Assembly (NCBI GenBank): GCA_021777365.1
Contig: JAJYDP010000131.1
Span: forward strand, 1 to 10,139
DNA length: 10,139 nt
Reading direction: 5' to 3'
Source of the DNA: Chloroflexota bacterium
GTDB lineage: Bacteria; Chloroflexota; Limnocylindria; Limnocylindrales; CSP1-4
The notes beneath the pieces were generated by a model that was not told the origin of the DNA, searched no databases, and worked only from the letters and a program-made list of their open reading frames with translations. Below are positions 1 through 6,414 of this stretch, in pieces. The position numbers were made by a program, and so were the translations under genes. Position 1 is the first letter of the stretch, and the number at the start of each line of letters is the position of its first letter.

Positions 1-165
1 GGGCACCTCGACCGGGTGGCGAAGATCTTCGCCGGCCTCGACGGCGTGCCGGGCCTGTTGCTGGCCGGCGCGCCGTACCGCGGGGTCGGCATCCCGGACT
101 GCGTCGCGCAGGGCCAGGCGGCGGCCCGAGCGGCGGGCGACCTGGTGGGGGGAACGCGCGGCTGA
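1..165 (+). CDS. hemY: HemY-type porphyrinogen oxidase, C-terminal fragment
   Basis: Only the last 54 residues and the TGA stop are in the window; the gene begins upstream. The fragment reads GHLDRV near its start and, about 15 residues later, LLLAGAPYRGVGIPDC followed by an Ala-rich helix. This is the typical end of the FAD-dependent protoporphyrinogen/coproporphyrinogen oxidase family, whose last FAD-contacting segment has the form LAG-x-x-YRGVGIPDC. Such enzymes oxidise a porphyrinogen to a porphyrin late in heme synthesis. In many Gram-positive lineages the substrate is coproporphyrinogen III (the CgoX role) rather than protoporphyrinogen IX, and this fragment cannot distinguish the two. 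The family call is firm; the gene name follows the common usage hemY. No other heme gene is visible downstream, so it is probably the last gene of its operon. Confidence 0.85.
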   Translation, partial: GHLDRVAKIFAGLDGVPGLLLAGAPYRGVGIPDCVAQGQAAARAAGDLVGGTRG

Positions 166-195
166 GCCGCCCGCTACCCACCTGGTCCAGGGCAC

Positions 196-705
196 GCGCA
201 TGGCCGCGGCGAGGACCCGGTCACGCTCGTCTACGCCACCGCGATGGCGGCGCAGGAGGCGACCATCACCGTGCGCCACGAGACCACCGACGACGCGCGG
301 GCGGCAGTCGAGCAACAGCTCATGATCCTGCGCACGGCGGTCACTCTCGCCCAGTCCCCTACCCTCTCGCCCTCGGCGCCGGCCTCCGAGCTGCCCCTGG
401 GGATCCCGGCCTCGTACCGGCTGGACCTGCGCACGTACGACCCGCTGTCGACCGCGGCCCGGCTGCACCTGCCGATGTTCTTCTCGCAGGGTGGGCGCGA
501 CGGCCAGGTACCGCCGAGCGAGCTCCAGGGGTAGGAGCGCGCGCTGGCGGGCCGTCCCGACGTCACGTTCCGGGTCTACCCGGCTCTCGACCACCTGCTG
601 CTCGACGGCAGCGGACCCGCCACGCCCGCGGAGTACACGGTGCCGCGTCACGTCGACGCGTAGCTGGTGGCCGATCTCGCGGCCTGGATCCTGAGGCACC
701 GAGCA
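196..705 (+). pseudogene. Decayed alpha/beta-hydrolase gene (DUF3887-hydrolase-like)
   Basis: One frame can be read through this region as the C-terminal half of a serine alpha/beta hydrolase, but it is broken. It shows a lid-like stretch (SPTLSPSAPASELPLG, then SYRLDLRTYDP), then a strand with the acid residue (FFSQGGRDGQVPP, Asp) and, further on, YPALDHLLL carrying the likely catalytic His. A TAG at 532-534 sits where relatives, as I recall them, carry Trp. A second TAG at 661-663 falls in HVDA-stop-LVADLAAW, where Gln (CAG) would fit. Upstream, the stretch around TVRHETTDDARAAV resembles the part preceding the nucleophile elbow, yet no G-x-S-x-G follows before the lid. That suggests an internal deletion. 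TAG ends two intact genes in this window (at 3080-3082 and 7802-7804), so recoding is unlikely. The outer limits are approximate. The longest open piece runs from ATG 244 to 534 (96 codons) and is unlikely to make an active enzyme. Confidence 0.7.
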
Positions 706-753
706 CCGCCCCGCCGCGGGCGACCAGGTGCCAGCCGTGGCGCGTCTCATCGC

Positions 754-758
754 GGAAG
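754..758 (+). promoter_or_regulatory. Putative ribosome binding site for the PadR gene
   Basis: GGAAG ends 8 bases before GTG 767. No comparable purine run precedes the upstream in-frame GTG at 728, so this site favours the shorter protein. Confidence 0.35.
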
Positions 759-766
759 CGGCCCGC

Positions 767-1168
767 GTGGTTGCCACGCTGAGCGACAGGTCGCGTCCCG
801 CGGGCCGGCGGCACCGCTGGCTGGAGCCGTTCCTCCTGCTGCTGATCGCGGGCGGCACCAGTCATGGCTACGGCCTCGTGGGCCGCCTCAACGCGCTGGG
901 CGTAGCACCCGGGACGGTCGACGTTGGCGAGCTGTACCGCCCGCTGCGAGATCTCGAGCTGGCCGGCCTCGTGCGGTCGGCGTGGACGAGCCCCGGTACG
1001 GGGGCCCGCCGGCGTGAGTACGCACTGACCGACGTTGGCACGGCGCGCCTCGGCGAATGGGCTGCGGTGATGCGCGAGCGAGCGCGCCTGGTGGGCGAGT
1101 TTCTCTCCGAGTACGAGCGGTCAGGGCAAGGCGCCGGTGCTCCGGCGCCATCGGGCAAGGAGGCCTGA
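767..1168 (+). CDS. PadR-family transcriptional regulator
   Basis: A 133-residue protein when started at GTG 767. The winged-helix core is clear: WLEPFLLLLIAGG (residues 18-30) and SHGYGLVGRL open the fold. VDVGELYRPLRDLELAGLVRS (about 51-71) is the recognition-helix region typical of PadR. A wing, ARRREYALTDVG, and a C-terminal dimerisation helix (LGEWAAVMRERARLVGEFLSEYE) follow. PadR proteins are usually repressors released by small molecules; the ligand here is unknown. I chose GTG 767 because GGAAG at 754-758 lies 8 bases before it and the PadR fold normally begins soon after the start. GTG 728 would add 13 residues but has no visible ribosome site. The stop is 2 bases before the next ATG, so it is probably co-transcribed with the DUF5320-like and NifX-like genes and may control them. 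Confidence 0.85.
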   Translation: MVATLSDRSRPAGRRHRWLEPFLLLLIAGGTSHGYGLVGRLNALGVAPGTVDVGELYRPLRDLELAGLVRSAWTSPGTGARRREYALTDVGTARLGEWAAVMRERARLVGEFLSEYERSGQGAGAPAPSGKEA

Positions 1169-1170
1169 CG

Positions 1171-1574
1171 ATGGGCTGCCATCACGGATATGGGTATCAC
1201 CGACACGGCTGCTGGGGACCCGGCGAGTGCCACGGCGAGGGATGGGGCTGGGAAGGCGCCAGCGGGCCCGCGTACGGTCCCGCGTATGCCACCGGCTACG
1301 GCCGGGGACCCGGCTACGGGTACCGAGGGCGCGTGGCCGGCCGCTACGGGGCCGCGTCCCGGAGTGCCGGACCGCCCAGCTCGAGGCGTACCTGGCCAAC
1401 CTGCGGGATGAGGTTCGCGCCGTCGAGGCCGATCTGGCCGAGATGGCCGGCGCCAAACCCGAGGGCACTCGGCACCGCAGGTCTGAATCGAAGCGCGATC
1501 TGACCGTCCGCGGCACACTGCGGGACGACACCAACCTGAAGGAGATCGATCCATGGTGGTCTGTGTGCCGGTGA
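1171..1574 (+). pseudogene. DUF5320-like Gly/His/Tyr-rich small protein, frame broken at a G run
   Basis: The start is well defined: AAGGAGG at 1157-1163 lies 7 bases before ATG 1171. The N-terminal part, beginning MGCHHGYGYHRHGCW, is rich in Gly, His, Tyr and Cys and holds short GYG/PAYG repeats, fitting the metal-ligand-like head of DUF5320-type proteins. In that frame translation continues to a TGA at 1501-1503, but the sequence becomes Pro/Arg-rich nonsense. The -1 frame instead gives a coiled-coil helix, TAQLEAYLANLRDEVRAVEADLAEM, from about 1369 to 1445, which is the C-terminal half expected of the family. The switch falls near GGGG at 1348-1351; one extra G would join the halves as RYGGRVPECRTAQLEAYL. 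So this is either a genuine frameshift, a one-base sequence error, or less likely programmed slippage. The end at 1574 is the stop of the coiled-coil frame and overlaps the next gene by 22 bases. Family function is unknown; its neighbours are often NifX/NifB-like genes. Confidence 0.6.
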
Positions 1575-1888
1575 CGAGAGATGGGCAGGTCGACCCGCGA
1601 TGGGGGCGAGCCGCCCGGGTCGCCGTCGCCGACGTGGAGGACGGCGCCCTGTCGGGGTGGCGGGAGATCGACGTGGCGTGGGACGATCTCCACGACCAGA
1701 GTACCGAGGGCGGCCACCACGCCCGGGTGGCCCGCTTCCTCCGGGAGCAGGCGGTCGACACCGTCCTGGCGCAGCACATGGGCCCCGACATGCTGCACAT
1801 GCTCGGGCGGATGGGGTTGACCGTGCGCCTCGGTGTCAGTGGAGATGCACGAGTGGCGGCCATGTCGGTCGGCGGGCTGGACGCCTGA
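1553..1888 (+). CDS. NifX/NifB-like iron-molybdenum-cofactor-domain protein
   Basis: A complete 111-residue single-domain protein with the fold of the dinitrogenase iron-molybdenum cofactor family (NifX, NafY, the C-terminus of NifB, and stand-alone archaeal and bacterial relatives). The N-terminal strand VVCVPVTRDGQVDPRWGRA matches the family opening, where a short strand is followed by a loop and a G-R-A turn. GGHHARVARFLREQAVDTVLAQHMGPDMLHMLGRMGLTVRLG (residues 53-94, pieces quoted in order) carries the His pair and the conserved H-MGP turn before the second strand. Stand-alone members are thought to bind Fe-S or Fe-Mo cofactors or similar clusters; no nitrogenase gene is visible, so a role in nitrogen fixation should not be assumed. 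AAGGAG at 1539-1544 lies 8 bases before the ATG. It is the last gene of the padR/DUF5320 cluster. Confidence 0.85.
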   Translation: MVVCVPVTRDGQVDPRWGRAARVAVADVEDGALSGWREIDVAWDDLHDQSTEGGHHARVARFLREQAVDTVLAQHMGPDMLHMLGRMGLTVRLGVSGDARVAAMSVGGLDA

Positions 1889-1975
1889 AGGGTTGCGGCA
1901 ACTTCACGCGCCACCGACACAGACCCCATTCCGGCCGCCGCGCAATCGGCCTACGCTTCAGCGAGTCGCTGGAGG

Positions 1976-3082
1976 GTGGTCGAGGCGGTGACGGTCGACC
2001 TGCCGCGTCGCCGGGCAGCAGCCCTGGCGAGCCGATCCTGGGTGATCCTCCCGGCGCTCATCGCGACCGCCTCGCGGGTCTTCTCGGCCGCCCTCGTGGA
2101 ACTGGCCAACCTGCTGAGCCATCGCCATCGCCTGAACCCGTTTGCGACCTGGGACGCCGGCTGGTATCTGCAGGTGGCGCAGCACGGGTACCACGCCGCG
2201 CCGGTCACCCTCAGCGCGACCAACGCGCACTACGACTTCGCGTTCTTCCCCCTGTGGCCCATCGCCATCCGGCTCTCGACGTTAGGGGTGTTCCCCGCCG
2301 CGGCCAGCGCGGTACTGCTCGCCAACCTGCTGTTCATCGCGGCGGCGGTCCTGGTCTGGAAGGTCCTGTCGGAACGCTTCTCGCCCTCCCTCGCCACGGG
2401 CGCCCTCCTGCTGCTCGCCTTCAGCCCGCCCGCTTACGTCTTCTCGCTGGCCTACTCCGAGCCCCTCTTCCTCGTCCTGGCCGCAGGGTACTTCCTGAGC
2501 CGCACGCGGACCCTGGGGCGCGGGCTACTCGCCGCCCTCGGGATGGCCGCCCGCATCGCCGGGGCCGCCCTGGTCGCGTCCGCGGCCGTTGAGGCCCTCC
2601 TGACCAGTGGTCGCGCGCGACGCGCAGCGCTGCTGTCGGTGACCACCGGCGGCGCGGCCTTCGCCGCCTGGTGGCTCTTCATCGCGCTCCTCATGCACGA
2701 TCCCCTGGGCTTCCTCCACGGGTCCCCGAGCTGGGGCCGCTCGAGCGGCCTGGTGCAGATCCTCGACCTGGTCCGCCACCGCGACCCGCGCCGGCTGGCC
2801 GCGCTCGCCTTCACCGCCCTCGCCCTGGTCGGCGCGCTCCTGGTGCTGCGCCGGGATCGGGAGCTGGGCGTCTACGCGCTGGTCGCCGTGGCCCTCGGGC
2901 TGCTGCCCGGCGGGCTGATCAGCTCGATGCCCCGCTACAGTCTGGTGGCCTTCCCGGCCTTTGCCGGCCTGGCCGATCGGCTGGGCCGGCGTGGCACGTT
3001 CGTGCTGGCGGGCGGGTTCGCGCTCGCCCAGTGGTTGTTCGTCAGCTGGTCCTTCGTGTATCCGCACGTGCAGCCGCCGTAG
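1976..3082 (+). CDS. PIG-V-like (GT76-type) polytopic mannosyltransferase
   Basis: A 368-residue integral membrane protein with roughly nine or ten hydrophobic segments and a Pro-rich end. It resembles GPI mannosyltransferase 2 (PIG-V/Gpi18) and its bacterial relatives. The first extracellular loop has WDAGWYLQVAQHGY (residues 59-72), whose Asp60 sits where the catalytic acid of GT-C glycosyltransferases is expected. AFFPLWP (89-95), AYSEPLF (159-165) and SSMPRY (316-321) are the other conserved loops. Such enzymes use a polyprenyl-phosphate sugar and act on the outer face of the membrane; the acceptor is unknown here. The start is uncertain: GGAGG at 1971-1975 touches GTG 1976, so GTG 1988 with a 12-base spacing is also possible. 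Neither choice changes the domain. It stands 87 bases after the NifX-like gene and is followed by a hairpin, so it may be its own unit. Confidence 0.78.
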   Translation: MVEAVTVDLPRRRAAALASRSWVILPALIATASRVFSAALVELANLLSHRHRLNPFATWDAGWYLQVAQHGYHAAPVTLSATNAHYDFAFFPLWPIAIRLSTLGVFPAAASAVLLANLLFIAAAVLVWKVLSERFSPSLATGALLLLAFSPPAYVFSLAYSEPLFLVLAAGYFLSRTRTLGRGLLAALGMAARIAGAALVASAAVEALLTSGRARRAALLSVTTGGAAFAAWWLFIALLMHDPLGFLHGSPSWGRSSGLVQILDLVRHRDPRRLAALAFTALALVGALLVLRRDRELGVYALVAVALGLLPGGLISSMPRYSLVAFPAFAGLADRLGRRGTFVLAGGFALAQWLFVSWSFVYPHVQPP

Positions 3083-3106
3083 GGGGACCACCGTGCGCTG
3101 ACGACC

Positions 3107-3139
3107 CAGGGCGGCGCCACACGTGGCGTTCCCGCCCTG
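3107..3139 (+). terminator. Compound hairpin downstream of the PIG-V-like gene
   Basis: CAGGGCGG (3107-3114) pairs with CCGCCCTG (3132-3139). Nested inside, CGCCAC (3115-3120) pairs with GTGGCG (3123-3128), leaving a 3-base bulge (3129-3131) on one side. The structure begins 24 bases after the TAG at 3080-3082. No T run follows, which is common for high-GC terminators but weakens the call. It could instead be a structured mRNA end. The rest of the interval, up to about 3300, shows no gene I can support. Confidence 0.45.
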
Positions 3140-3302
3140 CACAGGTGCCTTCGAGCCCTGGGGTGCTGTGGGGATGACCGTCCACGCCACAACCGCGATG
3201 TAACAAATGGCCCTGCCGTCGCAGAGTGTCGCGTGCCAAGGTGACGCTCACAACCGGGGCGGGGATGAGGCCAACAAAGTTCCACGATCTTCTCGCGGCG
3301 GC

Positions 3303-3306
3303 GAGG
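3303..3306 (+). promoter_or_regulatory. Ribosome binding site deciding the lipoprotein start
   Basis: GAGG ends 8 bases before ATG 3315. The next in-frame ATG (3333) and the upstream in-frame ATG (3207) have no comparable purine run, so 3315 is the preferred start. Confidence 0.4.
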
Positions 3307-3314
3307 CTCGGCAG

Positions 3315-5036
3315 ATGCCGACTGGTACGCACATGGATCAGCGCAGCTCCGTGACGGCAGGCCAGGACGTCTTGCGCTCCGGGTATCCGGTCACCCGCCG
3401 TGCACGGCCCTTGGGAGTCGTCGCTTTACTCGCACTGGTGCTGCTCACGGCGGCCTGCGGCGGCCAGCCCACCGCCCCGACGGCGGCACCGATCAGTCCG
3501 GCACGGTCCCCGGCAGGGGGGCCCGCCACAACCGTCACGCCCGCTGCATCGGTGCGGGCGCTGGCCTCGACGTCGCCGTCGACGCGCTCGGCGTCGCCTT
3601 CCGCTTCCGCGACCTCCCTGCAGCCGGTGGCCCTGCGGGCGCGCCGGACCATCGGCGGCCCCCGCCCGGACATCGCGGCCCTGATCACCCAGTACCAGTA
3701 CGGCGAGGCCCCGGTCCCCCTGGAGCGAGGTGCGGCGCTGACCGACTGGCACCTGTCGCGGCCGAACCTGTACGCGGTGGCGGGCTGGGCCGGGCAGGTG
3801 AGCGTGCCGGCGGGTGGGCGGGTCGAGCTGCACCTGCGGGCGCTCGGATCGGGCGTGCGCCTCGACGTGTTCCGGGTGGGCGCCGGCGACGCGATCCACC
3901 TCGCCACGGTGGCCCGGGTGGCGGTGCGCTTCCAGCCCGCTGCCTACCCCACGTTGCCCGTGGGCCGGGTGGAGACGCACTGGCCGGTGAGCTACACCCT
4001 GGCGATCCCGACCACCTGGCGCAGCGGCTTCTATCTCGTGAAGGTCACCACGCTGCCGGCGGGCTACCAGGCCTACGTGCCGTTCGTGGTGACCACGACA
4101 CAGCCCGCGCCGCTCCTCGTGGTGCTGCCCATGCTCAGCTACCAGGCCTACAACGGCTGGGGCGGCGCGGACCTGTATGACTGGTGGCAGGGGCCGTTCC
4201 CGCGCGCCGCCGAGGCGAGCTTCGATCGCCCCTACGAGCACGGCTACGGCGCGGGCATGCTCTTCCGGCTCGACTTCCCGCTCCTGGTCTGGCTGGAGGA
4301 CGAGGGCTACGCGCCGGCCTACACCACCGATCTCGACGTGGCCCGCGACCCGTCGCTCGTGGCCGGCTCGCGGGTGGTGATCCTGAGCGGCCACCCCGAG
4401 TACTGGCTGCGCGCCGACCGCGACGCCTTCGATCAGGCCGAGGCGCGGGGCGTGAGCGTCCTGGGCATGGGCGCCAACATGGCCTACATGCAGGTGCGCC
4501 TCCTGCCCGACTCGGCCGGGGTGCCGGACCGCACGGTGGTCTGCTACAAGAGCCTGACCGGGGACCCCCTGGCGGCGAGCCACCCGGCCGAGGCGACCAC
4601 GCGCTTCCAGGACGCCCCGATCCGCCGACCGCCCAGGGACCTGCTGGGCGAGGAGTACGGCGGCATCGTGCCGGGTCTGGCGCCCATGGTGCTGGGTCCT
4701 GACATCGCGCGCTTCGCGCCGAACACGGGCCTGCGCCCCGGGCAGCGGCTGCCGGGGCTCATCGGCGACGAGATCGACGTGGCCTCATCGCAGCCAGGCG
4801 CCCTGCTGCTCGCGAAGACCCCGGTCCACGCCCGCGGCTACACCCCGAACGACGCCGGCGCCAGCCTGTGGGTCACGCCCTCGGGGGCGCACGTCTTCGA
4901 TGCCGGCACGTTCGACTGGTCCTGGGGCCTCGACCCCCGCTGGTCGGCGGCCCTGCCGGGCTTCCCCGCGCGGGCCTACGGCCTGCTCATGGCCGACATC
5001 CTGGCCTGGGCGGGAGCGTACCCGGTCGAGGGCTGA
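3315..5036 (+). CDS. Surface lipoprotein with N,N-dimethylformamidase-type C-terminal domain
   Basis: A 573-residue predicted lipoprotein. RRARPLG, a hydrophobic core and the lipobox LTAAC put the acylated Cys at residue 48. A low-complexity Ala/Pro/Ser/Thr stalk (about 51-105) follows, then a beta-rich part (about 120-260) and a large globular domain (about 264-565). That domain carries LSYQAYNGWGG (274-284), a Tyr/Asp-rich loop, ILSGHPEYW (356-364), GANMAYMQVR (386-395) and a closing FDAGTFDWSWGL. These match the DMFA2_C domain named after the large subunit of N,N-dimethylformamidase, which is structurally like a glutamine-amidotransferase fold. No amidase activity can be inferred: in secreted lipoproteins of this kind the substrate is unknown. 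Starting at ATG 3315 is supported by GAGG at 3303-3306; the upstream ATG 3207 would bury the signal peptide 84 residues inside. A strong hairpin follows the stop. Confidence 0.8.
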   Translation: MPTGTHMDQRSSVTAGQDVLRSGYPVTRRARPLGVVALLALVLLTAACGGQPTAPTAAPISPARSPAGGPATTVTPAASVRALASTSPSTRSASPSASATSLQPVALRARRTIGGPRPDIAALITQYQYGEAPVPLERGAALTDWHLSRPNLYAVAGWAGQVSVPAGGRVELHLRALGSGVRLDVFRVGAGDAIHLATVARVAVRFQPAAYPTLPVGRVETHWPVSYTLAIPTTWRSGFYLVKVTTLPAGYQAYVPFVVTTTQPAPLLVVLPMLSYQAYNGWGGADLYDWWQGPFPRAAEASFDRPYEHGYGAGMLFRLDFPLLVWLEDEGYAPAYTTDLDVARDPSLVAGSRVVILSGHPEYWLRADRDAFDQAEARGVSVLGMGANMAYMQVRLLPDSAGVPDRTVVCYKSLTGDPLAASHPAEATTRFQDAPIRRPPRDLLGEEYGGIVPGLAPMVLGPDIARFAPNTGLRPGQRLPGLIGDEIDVASSQPGALLLAKTPVHARGYTPNDAGASLWVTPSGAHVFDAGTFDWSWGLDPRWSAALPGFPARAYGLLMADILAWAGAYPVEG

Positions 5037-5046
5037 GCTGCCTCGG

Positions 5047-5083
5047 GGCTGCCCGGATGAACCCTCCGCGGGGCCGGGCAGCC
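5047..5083 (+). terminator. Ten-base-pair hairpin after the lipoprotein gene
   Basis: GGCTGCCCGG (5047-5056) is perfectly complementary to CCGGGCAGCC (5074-5083), with a 17-base loop. The stem begins 10 bases after the TGA at 5034-5036. There is no T tract. The perfect stem directly after a stop codon and before a new promoter-like region makes a terminator the simplest reading. Confidence 0.5.
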
Positions 5084-5121
5084 GCGGGATGAAGCGTTGG
5101 TGCATCTCACAGCTCCACCGA

Positions 5122-5141
5122 TTCATCCGCCCTTCATCCGC
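5122..5141 (+). promoter_or_regulatory. Direct repeat TTCATCCGC x2, candidate response-regulator site
   Basis: TTCATCCGC occurs at 5122-5130 and again, unchanged, at 5133-5141, an 11-base period. It ends 22 bases before ATG 5164 of the NAGPA-domain gene. Tandem half-sites one helical turn apart are the usual binding pattern of OmpR/PhoB-type response regulators. The gene has no visible Shine-Dalgarno sequence and may have a very short leader, which would put the repeat near a -35 position. I see no clear -10 hexamer. The regulator is not identified. Confidence 0.35.
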
Positions 5142-5163
5142 GACGCCGACCATAGATGCCAGC

Positions 5164-6414
5164 ATGAATCGAACCAGGCGCCCATACGCCGAACCACGGG
5201 GCCGACCTCCACGGCCCGGCCGATCTCGCCCGAATCGGCGTCAGTTCTGGGTGCGCCGCGCGGGCGTGGTGATGGTGGTCTTCCTGCTGTGGCTGGCCTG
5301 GTCGATCGGTGGAGCGCTGATGGCGCCGGGTACCGACAGCACCGCCGCGCGGGTGGCCGAGTGGGCCCGGCACCACGAACTCGGCTGGGTGGTCAGCACT
5401 CTGGAGCAGGTCCAGTACCAGCTCGCTCCGCCCAGGGTTGGCGGAAGCCTCATCGGTGGCATCCCTATCGTCTCTCCCGATCAGCCAACGCCGAGCCAAA
5501 GCAGCGCCTCGAGCACCCGGCCGACGCTGTCCCCCTCGCTCCCACGGCCCACGCCATCCGCCTCTCCAGCGCGGCCGACGCCCAGCTACAGCGCCGGTCC
5601 CGCGCCGATTCCACCCCAGGTCCAACCGCCCCTACCATCCGAGGGCGTCTGGCAAACGCTGGTCAGCCTCCACGGCGAACCGGCGATCCGGGCCGCGTTC
5701 CTGCGTCCGGACCGGCTGCACACCAGCTACCTGGTCGGGGTGGCCTGGCTTGACCAGAAGCTGGTCAAGCTGGTCCTGCATCCCGGCTTCCAGGTGCCCG
5801 GCGGCTCGGGCTGGTCTCAACCCTTCTACGTGCCGGCATCGGAGCGAGAGAGCCTGCTCGCGACGTTCAACTCGGGCTTCACCATGGCCGACTCGAATGG
5901 CGGCTACTGGCAGGACGGCAAGACCGGTGCGCCGCTGCGCCAGGGCGCGGCGTCGATGGTGTTCTACAAGGATGGCCACGTCGACGTGGTCAAGTGGAAC
6001 TCTGCGATGGCTGGCCCTGACGTGGCTGCCGTACGCCAGAACCTCGTCTTGCTGGTGGACCACGGCACGATCTCGCCCGAGGTGGACAGCGGGACCACGA
6101 AGGCCTGGGGGGTGACCATCGGCAACCACAACTACGTGTGGCGTACCGCCCTGGGAATCCGCGAGGACGGCTCACTGGTGTTCGTAGTTGGCGACTCGAT
6201 GTCGGTGCGCACGCTGGCCAACATCGTCCATGACGCGGGAGCCGTGCGTGCCATGGAGCTCGACATCAACTATTCCTGGACAAACTTCATGACCTACACC
6301 CACCCAAGCAAGGGCACGGCGGTGCCGCATATGCTCACCAGGGACGCTCGGCCCAACCCCTACCGCTACCTCCACCCGTCGTCGCGGGATTTCGTTGCGG
6401 TCCTGGCTCGTTGA
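5164..6414 (+). CDS. Membrane-anchored NAGPA-domain (phosphodiester glycosidase-like) protein
   Basis: A 416-residue protein with an Arg/Pro-rich cytoplasmic N-terminus and one membrane helix (about 34-53, around VVMVVFLLWLAWSIGG). A Pro/Ser/Thr-rich stalk (about 104-160) with repeated RPT-x-S units and a globular domain (about 165-412) follow. The domain has FNSGF (235-239), GAASMVFYKDG (261-271), the NAGPA-like core RTALGI (327-332) and a final ELDIN (365-369). Canonical NAGPA proteins usually end in an LDGGGS-type motif, so ELDIN marks a divergent subgroup. The named human enzyme removes GlcNAc from a phosphodiester; bacterial substrates are mostly unknown. ATG 5164 is preferred. ATG 5089 in the same frame would add 25 residues read through the direct repeat. 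The TGA (6412-6414) overlaps the PAP2 ATG as TGATG, implying coupled translation with the DPA genes and a periplasmic or surface role in envelope polymer metabolism (inference). Confidence 0.8.
   Translation: MNRTRRPYAEPRGRPPRPGRSRPNRRQFWVRRAGVVMVVFLLWLAWSIGGALMAPGTDSTAARVAEWARHHELGWVVSTLEQVQYQLAPPRVGGSLIGGIPIVSPDQPTPSQSSASSTRPTLSPSLPRPTPSASPARPTPSYSAGPAPIPPQVQPPLPSEGVWQTLVSLHGEPAIRAAFLRPDRLHTSYLVGVAWLDQKLVKLVLHPGFQVPGGSGWSQPFYVPASERESLLATFNSGFTMADSNGGYWQDGKTGAPLRQGAASMVFYKDGHVDVVKWNSAMAGPDVAAVRQNLVLLVDHGTISPEVDSGTTKAWGVTIGNHNYVWRTALGIREDGSLVFVVGDSMSVRTLANIVHDAGAVRAMELDINYSWTNFMTYTHPSKGTAVPHMLTRDARPNPYRYLHPSSRDFVAVLAR

Noticed and set aside
532..663. Possible TAG recoding (amber read as an amino acid) in the hydrolase
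   Set aside because: TAG is the natural stop of the PIG-V-like gene and of ubiA in this window, and the hydrolase also appears to lack its nucleophile region, so decay explains it better.
868..1929. A 353-codon antisense open frame over the PadR, DUF5320-like and NifX-like genes
   Set aside because: The plus-strand genes have recognisable domains and ribosome sites; the antisense product is Arg/Pro/Ser-rich and unrecognisable.
1889..1975. Short GTTG-CGG-CAAC stem after the NifX-like gene
   Set aside because: Only four base pairs, likely chance; no T run follows.
1600..2592. A 330-codon plus-strand frame overlapping the NifX-like and PIG-V-like genes
   Set aside because: It crosses two recognisable genes in another frame and gives Gly/Arg/Pro-rich sequence without domains.
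3185..3285. Two similar stretches beginning CACAACCG followed by GATG and AACAA upstream of the lipoprotein
   Set aside because: The spacing within the two copies differs and the shared words are short; no convincing operator or promoter.
3426..4583. A 385-codon antisense open frame within the lipoprotein gene
   Set aside because: It is Arg/His/Gly-rich low-complexity translation opposite a gene with clear domain motifs and a lipobox.
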